This document shows positions 6,039 to 12,169 of a DNA stretch of 18,297 nt, in pieces; the first letter of the stretch is position 1, and the number at the start of each line of letters is the position of its first letter. The stretch covers positions 1 to 18,297 of the forward strand of contig CAKREH010000046.1 in the NCBI GenBank assembly GCA_934317215.1. The letters run 5' to 3'. The translations under genes were made by a program, and so were the position numbers. The notes below the pieces were generated by a model. It did no database searches and was not told where the DNA came from. It saw only the letters and a list, made by a program, of their open reading frames with translations. Source of the stretch: an uncultured Roseburia sp. GTDB taxonomy: Bacteria; Bacillota; Clostridia; Lachnospirales; Lachnospiraceae.

Positions 6039-6831
6039 GCAGATTGAGCGTTATTCAAGACATATCATATTAAAAGAAGTCGGCGCAAAGGGACAGAAAA
6101 AACTTTTAAATGCAAAAGTGCTGATCATCGGAGCCGGCGGACTTGGCGCACCGGCAGCCATGTATCTTGGTGCAGCAGGCGTGGGAACCATCGGTATCGT
6201 AGATGCAGATGAGGTCGATCTTTCCAATTTACAGCGTCAGATCATCCACGGCACAGCCGACATCGGAAAAGCAAAAGTAAAATCCGCAAAAGAGACGATC
6301 AACGCGATGAACCCGGATGTAACGGTAAAAACTTACCGTCAGTTTGTGACAAGCGAAAACATCATGGATCTGATCGCAGATTATGACTTTATCATTGACG
6401 GAACAGACAATTTCCCGGCAAAATTCTTGATCAACGATGCCTGTGTCATGGCGAAAAAACCATTTTCCCATGCAGGAATCATCCGTTTTAAGGGACAGCT
6501 TATGACCTATGTTCCGGGAGAAGGACCATGCTACCGCTGTGTATTCAAAAACCCGCCGCCAAAGGATGCAGTGCCGACCTGTAAACAGGCAGGTGTCATC
6601 GGTGCCATGGGCGGTGTGATCGGAAGTTTACAGGCAATGGAAGCAATCAAGTACATCCTCGGTGTAGGAAAACTTTTAACTGGTTATCTTTTAACCTACG
6701 ATGCGATCAACCAGGAGTTCCACAAAGTTAAACTGCCGTCTAATACTGATGGCTGTGCAGTATGTGGAAAACATCCGACGATCACAGAACTGATCGACTA
6801 CGAGCAGGTTGTCTGCACGGACGGTATATAA
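6022..6831 (+). CDS. hcyF: MoeB/ThiF-like carrier-activating E1 enzyme (HcyF type)
   Basis: The 269-residue protein is a complete E1-like adenylyltransferase. The opening RYSRHIILKEVGAKGQKKLL is typical of MoeB/ThiF. The nucleotide loop is GAGGLG (37-42), followed by DADEVDLSNLQRQ (61-73) and DGTDN (126-130). Zinc cysteines are C170/C173 and C245/C248. C187 (VPTCKQAGVIG) lies where related E1 proteins carry a reactive cysteine. No rhodanese domain is attached. It would use ATP to adenylate the exposed diglycine of the carrier in the preceding overlapping gene, after which sulfide or a persulfide makes the thiocarboxylate. It could also serve molybdopterin or thiamine synthesis, but none of those pathway genes is present here, while a metY and a JAMM protease are. 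Confidence 0.92.
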   Translation: MALTDEQIERYSRHIILKEVGAKGQKKLLNAKVLIIGAGGLGAPAAMYLGAAGVGTIGIVDADEVDLSNLQRQIIHGTADIGKAKVKSAKETINAMNPDVTVKTYRQFVTSENIMDLIADYDFIIDGTDNFPAKFLINDACVMAKKPFSHAGIIRFKGQLMTYVPGEGPCYRCVFKNPPPKDAVPTCKQAGVIGAMGGVIGSLQAMEAIKYILGVGKLLTGYLLTYDAINQEFHKVKLPSNTDGCAVCGKHPTITELIDYEQVVCTDGI

Positions 6832-6839
6832 TATATTGA

Positions 6840-6880
6840 CGGCAATGAATTCTGCCTGCAAAAAGCAGGCTTTATTGCCG
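6840..6880 (+). other. Two-part hairpin between hcyF and hcyD
   Basis: An outer stem CGGCAAT (6840-6846) / ATTGCCG (6874-6880) encloses an inner stem GCCTGC (6854-6859) / GCAGGC (6865-6870) with an A5 loop and an internal bulge. It sits 9 bases after the hcyF stop and 53 before the hcyD start. There is no T-run, so partial termination, RNA processing or transcript stability are possible roles. Pairing is seen; function is inferred. Confidence 0.6.
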
Positions 6881-6932
6881 GGAAAGACAGGATTGCCCGC
6901 AGAGCGTGCAGTCCACAGACTAGGAGGCGCAT

Positions 6933-7346
6933 ATGCTGATTTTAAAACAGGAAGATTACAATAAAATCGTGGATCATGCAAAAAAAGGACTCCCGAACGA
7001 GGCATGCGGACTGCTTGGCGGTTATGTGGAAGGTGACAAACGTGTGGTGACAGACGTGTATCTGCTTCGCAACGTAGACGAGAGCAGGGAACATTTTTCT
7101 ATGGACCCGGCAGAGCAGCTTGCAGCGATCAAAGATATCCGCCAGAAAAAAGGCGTGCTTCTCGGCAATTTTCACTCGCACCCGGAATCGCCGTCACGCC
7201 CTTCCCAGGAAGATATCCGCTTAGCGTATGATCCGAAGATGAATTACCTCATCCTTTCTTTGATGAACCCGGAGGAGCTGGTGCTCAATTCCTTCCATAT
7301 CGAAAAAGGAGAGGTCACAAAAGAAGAGCTTGTGATCGAACCGTAG
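6933..7346 (+). CDS. hcyD: JAMM/MPN+ metalloprotease (Mec+/HcyD type)
   Basis: The 137-residue single-domain JAMM protein carries the whole zinc signature: E23 in NEACGLLGG, then H81 and H83 in HSHPESPSRPSQED with S91 and D94, which exactly fits E...HxHx7Sx2D. Bacterial relatives cut at the C-terminus of ubiquitin-like sulfur carriers, as Mec+ does for CysO-cysteine in mycobacteria and HcyD does for HcyS. Here it would first trim the SYGVNR tail from the carrier and later hydrolyse the carrier-homocysteine adduct. The ATG at 6933 follows TAGGAGGCG. It is the last gene of the sulfur cluster and is followed by a strong bidirectional terminator. The catalytic assignment is firm; the substrate is inferred from the adjacent carrier. 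Confidence 0.92.
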   Translation: MLILKQEDYNKIVDHAKKGLPNEACGLLGGYVEGDKRVVTDVYLLRNVDESREHFSMDPAEQLAAIKDIRQKKGVLLGNFHSHPESPSRPSQEDIRLAYDPKMNYLILSLMNPEELVLNSFHIEKGEVTKEELVIEP

Positions 7347-7371
7347 AACTTTAAAAATAGAATCATAGACG

Positions 7372-7413
7372 AAAAAAGTGTAAAAGGAGAAAAAAATTCT
7401 TTTACACTTTTTT
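7372..7413. terminator. Bidirectional rho-independent terminator
   Basis: Perfect 15-bp arms (7372-7386 and 7399-7413) surround a 12-base loop. The arms begin with A6 and end with T6, so the hairpin terminates in both directions. It separates the convergent hcyD (plus) and MerR (minus) genes. Confidence 0.93.
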
Positions 7414-7418
7414 GATTT

Positions 7419-8039
7419 CTATACAGTATAAACCTCGATCGCTTCTGCTACAAAAGCGGCAGTCCCGGCACCACCGGCTTTATCGATATTTTCTGTAAAT
7501 TCGCCGCCGGAAGCGTACATCTTACCAAGCCCCTTTAAGATCTCATTGGAACATTGATAAAAGTGCTCTGAAATATAATCCTGTAATTGTTTTACCAGAA
7601 GCTGAACTTCTTCGTTATCAGGTTCTTTGTCTTTTATTTTTCCAAACGCTACAAAAATGAGCATAAGATTTTTCCATGCTGCTTTTTGTGTTTCGGAAGA
7701 CTGATTTTTTGTCTTTTCTTCATATTCCCTGTATGCTGCAGTCTGTCCCCATTGTTCTTTTGCCTGTCTGGCATACTCATCCATTTTAGCTATGTTAAAT
7801 ACATTAAAATCCATTTTATTTACTCCTGACGTTTTGATTTTACGAGCAAAAAGAATCAGGTTTTCAAGATGTTCCTTAAACAATAAAATCTGTTGCAGCC
7901 GTTCCAGTGCCGTATCGTCATACAGCCGGTAGCCGGACGCAGTGTAACCACTGGGTTTCAAAAGCCCAATAGTATCGTAGTATTGCAGAGCGCGTATACT
8001 CACTCCCGTCAATTTGCTTACTTCATTTACTGTCATCAT
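7419..8039 (-). CDS. MerR-family regulator with TipAS domain, internally shortened
   Basis: The 206-residue protein begins with a MerR DNA-binding domain (MMTVNEVSKLTGVSIRALQY, then GLLKPSGYTASGYRLYD, residues 1-55). It ends with a TipAS-type antibiotic-recognition domain (about 76-206; DEYARQAKEQWG, LQDYISEHFYQCSNEILKGLGKMY, FTENIDKAGGAGTAAF). The ATG at 8039 lies eight bases after GGAGG; the ATG at 8045 is too close to it. In family members I know, about 35 residues with a second DNA-contact helix and the first half of the dimer helix lie between LLF(K/R)E and (K)KEHLENLI; here LLFKE joins HLENLI directly at residue 56. Reading frame is kept. Dimer formation, and so promoter activation, may be damaged. 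The stretched-spacer promoter upstream suggests past autoregulation. Confidence 0.85.
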   Translation of the reverse strand: MMTVNEVSKLTGVSIRALQYYDTIGLLKPSGYTASGYRLYDDTALERLQQILLFKEHLENLILFARKIKTSGVNKMDFNVFNIAKMDEYARQAKEQWGQTAAYREYEEKTKNQSSETQKAAWKNLMLIFVAFGKIKDKEPDNEEVQLLVKQLQDYISEHFYQCSNEILKGLGKMYASGGEFTENIDKAGGAGTAAFVAEAIEVYTV

Positions 8040-8065
8040 GGTCATTTCCTCCGCTCGATGAGTAC

Positions 8066-8096
8066 ACTCTAAACTATTACGCGGCGTAGGAGTCAA
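8066..8096 (-). promoter_or_regulatory. MerR-type promoter with 19-bp spacer
   Basis: On the minus strand, -35 TTGACT (8096-8091) and -10 TAGAGT (8071-8066) are 19 bases apart, longer than the usual 17. The spacer contains the dyad ACGC-C-GCGT. Long spacers with a central dyad are the hallmark of promoters activated by MerR proteins, so this is probably the autoregulated promoter of the MerR/TipAS gene. Confidence 0.7.
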
Positions 8097-8116
8097 TAGG
8101 TTTTTTGAAATTATTT

Positions 8117-8200
8117 TCAGGTCATATCTACATCATTTTCGTCGAGTTTTTGTACAGAGTATTTTTGTGATAACGAATTTATATTTATATTCATGTTCAT
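8117..8200 (-). pseudogene. N-terminal remnant, possibly of a GNAT acetyltransferase
   Basis: A 27-residue reading frame (MNMNININSLSQKYSVQKLD then ENDVDMT) has an ATG at 8200 after a good GGAGA. The motif V-x-K-L-D-E-N-D-V-D resembles the first strand of GNAT acetyltransferases found in Clostridia, where it would normally continue into a helix with Y-x-L-C; here a stop follows at once and the MerR promoter begins 20 bases beyond. It looks like a truncated relic, though a real small peptide cannot be excluded. Confidence 0.35.
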
Positions 8201-8295
8201 AGATTCTCCATTATAATATTGTGGTTCAATAGTTTTATACAACATGATGACTGTCAAAGTGTATCTGACATCATAAGATATTGAAATATCGCAGT

Positions 8296-8490
8296 TTGGG
8301 CATATAGCAAAGAAATTGCAGCTGTATACCCACAAAAATCCCTGATTTTCCCGTGTTTTGGGTATATAATGAAAGAAACTGATCTGCTATGCCCATTATC
8401 AGTGAAAAATCACTCAAAATCCCCCTATTTTTGGGTATAAACAGCAAATTTTCTCTGTATATACCCAATCGACAAAAATCCATGATCGAT
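8296..8490. repeat. Three imperfect tandem units with TGGGTATA/TATACCCA dyads
   Basis: The motif TGGGYATA and its complement alternate six times: forward at about 8298, 8359 and 8432, and reverse at 8325, about 8388 and 8460. Each forward-reverse pair (starts 62 and 73 bases apart) spans 35-38 bases and is followed by a related AAAAATC...GATTTT dyad. The second pair has one mismatched base (TATGCCCA). They lie in the roughly 290-base gap between the probable GNAT relic and the stop of the radical SAM gene. No gene is credible in this gap. The pattern resembles an iteron or operator array, or a dispersed intergenic repeat. Confidence 0.75.
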
Positions 8491-8492
8491 TT

Positions 8493-9359
8493 TCACTCAA
8501 ACAACGACCGCTGAACGTATTTTTCCGGAAAATGATGCAGATAAGCGAAACATTCGTCCGGCGAACAAAGGATGCCAGCCTTTTGGCATTGTTCCACGAT
8601 CCTTGGAATGAGCATTTTTTCATTCGGGCTTGGCAGGTTGTAGGCATTACCGTAAGTGCGGATATATTTTCCCTTCATCCCCGGAAAATCTTGATCGAGG
8701 GCATGGTAGAAATACTCCCGGTCGCCATCCCGGAGGGTCACACCAATGCCCCAGAATATAATCCCCTTTACGCCGGCGTCCACGCAGGCATCCAGCAGAT
8801 TTTTTATGTTATCAGCAGTGTCATTGATAAACGGCAGGATCGGTGTGAGCCACACCACGGTGGGAATACCGGCTTCTTTACATTTCATCAGGACGTCGAT
8901 GCGCTCTTTGGTAGTGGAAACGTTTGGCTCTATCTTTTTACATAAATCTTCATCGTAGGTGGTGAGCGTGATCTGCACGACGGCTTTCGCCTTTTCATGG
9001 ATGGACGCTAACAGGTCAAAATCTCTTAAAATCCGGGCTGACTTTGTCTGAACCGCAACACCAAATTCGTACCGGTCGATCAGCTCTAAACACCGCCTGG
9101 TCAGCAAAAGGCGCTCCTCCACATGAAGATAAGGATCGCACATGGCACCGGTTCCGATCATACATTTCTGACGCTTCGATCGCAAAGCCTTTTCTAACAA
9201 TTCCGGGGCATTTTCCTTCACCTCAATATCTTCAAATGCATGTGTAAAACCATAGCACCTGCTCCGGCTGTCGCAGTAAATGCATCCGTGGGAACATCCA
9301 CGGTAAATATTCATTCCGTTATCCTTCGATAAAAGCCCCTTCGCCTGAACAAAATGCAT
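8493..9359 (-). CDS. SplB-like radical SAM protein
   Basis: The 288-residue protein carries the radical SAM cluster motif C22-x3-C26-x2-C29 in IYRGCSHGCIYCDSR. The rest (GTGAMCDPYLHVEE, AVQTKSARILRD, VQITLTTYDEDL, WLTPILPFINDT) matches the family annotated as SPL-family or COG1533 radical SAM proteins. That group contains spore photoproduct lyase and many members of unknown function; this one lacks features that would identify it as the true lyase. It binds a [4Fe-4S] cluster and AdoMet in the cytoplasm. The ATG at 9359 follows AGGAGA and gives the usual MHFVQAKGLLSKDNG start; an upstream start at 9422 adds 21 hydrophobic residues without a ribosome site. It is monocistronic, between two repeat elements. 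Substrate unknown. Confidence 0.88.
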   Translation of the reverse strand: MHFVQAKGLLSKDNGMNIYRGCSHGCIYCDSRSRCYGFTHAFEDIEVKENAPELLEKALRSKRQKCMIGTGAMCDPYLHVEERLLLTRRCLELIDRYEFGVAVQTKSARILRDFDLLASIHEKAKAVVQITLTTYDEDLCKKIEPNVSTTKERIDVLMKCKEAGIPTVVWLTPILPFINDTADNIKNLLDACVDAGVKGIIFWGIGVTLRDGDREYFYHALDQDFPGMKGKYIRTYGNAYNLPSPNEKMLIPRIVEQCQKAGILCSPDECFAYLHHFPEKYVQRSLFE

Positions 9360-9503
9360 GAGAAATCTCCTGTAGTTGAAATAAAAAAATCTGATTAATC
9401 CAATTAAAACATAAGTAAACAAAAATCACAATCATGATCAGAGCCAGATAAAAAATAATGAGGAAACAGTTGTAACCTACAGAGCATAGATTTCCCTTTT
9501 TTC

Positions 9504-9782
9504 GGTATCAAGGGCATGTAGATTGCAGTTTTCCGGGTGCCGCTGGCAGATTTGAGACTTTGGAAGAAAATTAGAAAATCTTAGTATGCCTGTTCACTCC
9601 CAGTGTTGTGCTGCCATGGACGGCAGCACAAGTCCTGATGTGCCATGGACGGCACATTCAGGACGTACACGTCACTCCGAAACCAACTAAAACAGGCATA
9701 CTTAGCTTTTCTTATTTTCGCACAACGGAACCAAAACTGCCAGCGGCACCCGGAAAACTGCCCCCACATACCCTCTAATACC
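9504..9782. repeat. Long imperfect inverted repeat enclosing two same-loop hairpins
   Basis: The arms 9525-9594 and 9691-9761 are complementary: the outer 25 bases (9525-9549 / 9737-9761) and the inner 12 bases (9583-9594 / 9691-9702) are perfect, the middle is partly paired. Weaker pairing extends outward to GGTAT (9504) and ATACC (9782). Inside are two hairpins. One has a perfect 10-bp stem (9606-9615 / 9622-9631), the other a 13-bp stem with one bulged T (9632-9644 / 9651-9664); both have the loop ATGGAC closed by GCC/GGC. The whole would fold as a cloverleaf. No open frame with protein character is present. It occupies most of the 634-base gap 9360-9993; the part 9360-9503 shows nothing recognisable. 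It could be a MITE-like element or a structured RNA. No clear target-site duplication was seen. Confidence 0.9.
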
Positions 9783-9816
9783 TAAGTACCATTTTGCAAA
9801 ACTTTACCAAATTAAC

Positions 9817-9845
9817 TTGACAAATATGTCCAACAGACATATACT
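9817..9845 (+). promoter_or_regulatory. Strong sigma-A promoter of the fatty acid operon
   Basis: A perfect -35 TTGACA (9817-9822) and -10 TATACT (9840-9845, one mismatch) are separated by exactly 17 bases. Transcription would start near 9852, about 140 bases before the acpP start codon. Confidence 0.88.
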
Positions 9846-9860
9846 TTGAAAAGCTAATTA

Positions 9861-9890
9861 TTTGACTATCAAACTATTTGAAAGGCAAAT
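9861..9890. promoter_or_regulatory. FabT-like operator pair
   Basis: The palindrome TTTGACTATCAAA (9861-9873) is followed at once by a second, ATTTGAAAGGCAAAT (9876-9890). The first fits the TTTGA-N3-TCAAA form of the FabT box known from streptococci and lactococci. Both lie about 10-40 bases after the expected transcription start, suited to a repressor, and the operon encodes a MarR-family regulator as its last gene. Confidence 0.65.
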
Positions 9891-9993
9891 GATTACATGA
9901 ATCAGAAAATAAGAAAAGAAAATCAGCCCACAATAAAAATAAGGGCAGGGCGCTGGAAAAATGATAAGGCATGCGCAGAAAAGGAGAAAAATT

Positions 9994-10224
9994 ATGTTAG
10001 AGAAAATGATCCCGATTATTGCAGAGCAGTTAAATGTGAATGAGTCTGAAATCAAGGCAGAGTCCAATTTCAAAGATGACTTAGGAGCAGATTCCTTAGA
10101 TTTATTTGAACTTGTCATGGCTCTTGAGGAAGAGTTTGGCGTGGAGATCCCATCTGAGGATTTACCTTCTATCGTAACTGTCAATGATGTTGTTGAGTAC
10201 TTAAAAGAAAAAGGTGTGGCTTAA
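9994..10224 (+). CDS. acpP: Acyl carrier protein
   Basis: The 76-residue acidic helical protein has the phosphopantetheine motif GADSLDLFELVMALEEEFG with the attachment serine at S34, and the standard start MLEKMIPIIAEQLNV. Length is typical of bacterial ACP. I chose the ATG at 9994, with AAGGAG eight bases before it, over an in-frame ATG at 9961 that adds 11 basic, non-conserved residues. It holds the growing acyl chain as a thioester for all enzymes of this operon. It is the first gene after the promoter and operator, and fabK starts two bases after its stop, so the two are translationally coupled. DSLDLFELVM differs a little from E. coli DSLDTVELVM, as is common in Clostridia. Confidence 0.96.
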   Translation: MLEKMIPIIAEQLNVNESEIKAESNFKDDLGADSLDLFELVMALEEEFGVEIPSEDLPSIVTVNDVVEYLKEKGVA

Positions 10225-10226
10225 GT

Positions 10227-11150
10227 ATGGAAACAAGGGTAAGTAAACTGCTGGGAACGAAATATCCGGTCATTCAGGGTGGTATGGCATGGGTTGCGGA
10301 ATATCATCTTGCAGCGGCAGTTTCAAATGCCGGAGGTTTAGGTATCATTGGAGCTGCAAGTGCACCGCCTGAGGTGGTCAGAGAGCAGATTAGGGAGGCA
10401 AAGAAGCTGACTGATAAACCGTTTGGCGTGAATGTCATGCTGTTGAACCCGAATGCAGCCGAGGTTGCACAGATCGTCATTGAAGAGGGCGTTAAAGTTG
10501 TGACCACAGGTGCCGGAAATCCCGGAAAATTCATGGATGCATGGAAACAGGCAGGCGTTGTTGTGATTCCGGTCGTTGCGAGTGTTGCAATGGCAAGAAT
10601 GATGGAGCGCGGCGGAGCGGACGCAGTGATTGCAGAGGGAATGGAATCCGGCGGACATATCGGTGCACAGACGACGATGACACTCGTTCCGCAGGTGGCA
10701 GATGCAGTAAAAATACCTGTCATTGCCGCAGGAGGAATCGCAGACGGCAGAGGCATGGCAGCGGCATTTATGCTCGGTGCCGAAGGAGTACAGATGGGAA
10801 CCAGATTTGTGGTGGCAAAAGAATCCATCGTACATCCGAATTACAAGGAGCGTGTCATCAAGGCAAAAGACATTGACTCAGAAGTGACAGGCATGAGCAC
10901 CGGACATCCGATCCGGGTTCTTCGCAACCAGATGAGCCGTGAATATTTAAAAATGGAAAAAGATGGTGCTTCTTTTGAAGAGTTAGAGCACCTTACACTT
11001 GGTTCGCTGCGCAAGGCAGTCATTGACGGTGACGTGGTCAACGGAAGCCTGATGGCAGGACAGAGCGCCGGCATGGTAAAAAAAGAAGAAAGCTGTAAAG
11101 AGATCATCGAGGACGTTGTGACACAAGCGGAGTCACTGCTTGGAAGATAG
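10227..11150 (+). CDS. fabK: Enoyl-ACP reductase II (FabK)
   Basis: The 307-residue FMN-dependent TIM-barrel enzyme belongs to the FabK/2-nitropropane dioxygenase family. Signature segments are PVIQGGMAWVAEYHLAAAVS (14-33), NAGGLGIIG (34-42), GVNVMLLNP (67-75), the catalytic loop AEGMESGGHIG (136-146) with H144 at the same number as in pneumococcal FabK, and IPVIAAGGIADGRGMAAAF followed by GTRF. It performs the last reduction of each elongation cycle with NAD(P)H and replaces FabI, which makes FabK organisms insensitive to triclosan-type FabI inhibitors. It starts two bases after acpP and is followed after 32 bases by fabD. No FabI is encoded in this window. Confidence 0.96.
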   Translation: METRVSKLLGTKYPVIQGGMAWVAEYHLAAAVSNAGGLGIIGAASAPPEVVREQIREAKKLTDKPFGVNVMLLNPNAAEVAQIVIEEGVKVVTTGAGNPGKFMDAWKQAGVVVIPVVASVAMARMMERGGADAVIAEGMESGGHIGAQTTMTLVPQVADAVKIPVIAAGGIADGRGMAAAFMLGAEGVQMGTRFVVAKESIVHPNYKERVIKAKDIDSEVTGMSTGHPIRVLRNQMSREYLKMEKDGASFEELEHLTLGSLRKAVIDGDVVNGSLMAGQSAGMVKKEESCKEIIEDVVTQAESLLGR

Positions 11151-11182
11151 TGCAAAAATAAGCGCAAAAAACGGAGGTTGAC

Positions 11183-12109
11183 ATGGGAAAGACGGTTTTT
11201 ATGTTTCCGGGACAGGGAGCACAGTACATAGGAATGGCAAAGGATTTTTACGATGCCATCCCGGAATGCAGAGAAGTATTTGAGGAGGCATCCGAGGCAT
11301 CAGGACTTGATATCGCTGCGTTATGCTTTGAGGAAAACGATAAGATCAATATCACGGAGTATACACAGATCTGTATGCTGACTGCTGAGGCTGCGATCCT
11401 GCGAGCATTGGAGGTAAAAGGCTGCAAAGCAGATATAACCGCAGGCTTAAGCCTTGGAGAATATGGTGCACTGATCGCCTGCGGAGCACTGAGCAGAAAA
11501 GATGCATTTGCACTGGTGCGCAAAAGAGGAATCTACATGCAGGAGGCAGTGCCGGAGGGCGGAGCCATGGCAGCAGTCCTGGCACTGGATACCGCGCAGA
11601 TTGAGGAAGCCTGTAAAAAAACAGAGGGCATTGTATCGATTGCAAACTATAACTGCCCGGGACAGATCGTCATTACTGGAGAAGAAAAAGCCGTAGCGGC
11701 AGCCGGAGAACTCTGCAAAGAAGCAGGAGCAAAACGTGTTGTTCCGTTAAAGGTCAGCGGACCGTTCCACTCAGCAATGTTAAAGGGTGCCGGAGAAAAA
11801 CTTGGCGAGGAATTAAAACATGTAACAGTCCATACACCGGAAATCCCGTATGTCGCAAACGTGACAGCAGACTATGTGACAAAAGAAGAGGAGATAAAAC
11901 CATTACTGGAAAAACAGGTGTCCTCATCTGTCCGCTGGCAGCAGACGATCGAGCGTCTGATCGCAGACGGAGCAGACAAATTTGTAGAGATCGGACCGGG
12001 GAAAACCTTGACGGGATTCATGCGCAAGATCAACCGTGATGTAGCTGCAGTCAATATCGATAAATATGAGGACTTTGAGAAATTTGTTGCTGAGAGCAAA
12101 CATAAATAA
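11183..12109 (+). CDS. fabD: Malonyl-CoA:ACP transacylase (FabD)
   Basis: The 308-residue protein has the oxyanion motif FPGQGAQ (8-14), the nucleophile S90 in GLSLGEY (GHSLGEY in E. coli) and the catalytic H196 in GPFHSAM, plus RKRGIYMQEAVPEGGAMAAV of the small subdomain. It moves the malonyl group from CoA to ACP, supplying the extender unit. The ATG at 11183 follows CGGAGG. Length and motif order are normal. The Leu for His change before the nucleophile lies outside the Ser-His pair, and I believe it is frequent in clostridial FabD proteins. Confidence 0.95.
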   Translation: MGKTVFMFPGQGAQYIGMAKDFYDAIPECREVFEEASEASGLDIAALCFEENDKINITEYTQICMLTAEAAILRALEVKGCKADITAGLSLGEYGALIACGALSRKDAFALVRKRGIYMQEAVPEGGAMAAVLALDTAQIEEACKKTEGIVSIANYNCPGQIVITGEEKAVAAAGELCKEAGAKRVVPLKVSGPFHSAMLKGAGEKLGEELKHVTVHTPEIPYVANVTADYVTKEEEIKPLLEKQVSSSVRWQQTIERLIADGADKFVEIGPGKTLTGFMRKINRDVAAVNIDKYEDFEKFVAESKHK

Positions 12110-12169
12110 GATATGCCATATAGTTTGATGTGAAAAAAGTTTAGCAGCTATCAGAAAAAAGGAGAAGTT

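Noticed and set aside
5817..6831. Thiamine or molybdopterin synthesis operon (ThiS-ThiF / MoaD-MoeB)
   Set aside because: No other thi or moa genes are nearby, the carrier has a tail that blocks direct activation, and a JAMM protease, MetY and Sir are adjacent.
8493..9359. True spore photoproduct lyase
   Set aside because: The radical SAM motif and general layout fit the wider SplB-like family, but nothing visible identifies the DNA-repair enzyme specifically.
9581..9769. 62-codon minus-strand frame across the long inverted repeat
   Set aside because: It spans the hairpins and one arm, its composition reflects the palindromes, and there is no Shine-Dalgarno site.
9504..9782. Insertion sequence with terminal inverted repeats
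   Set aside because: There is no transposase frame inside and no convincing flanking duplication, so only a non-autonomous element or structured RNA remains possible.
10304..10876. Several 100-170 codon frames on both strands across fabK
   Set aside because: They are out-of-frame shadows of fabK with skewed Cys, Ser or Arg composition and no domain character.
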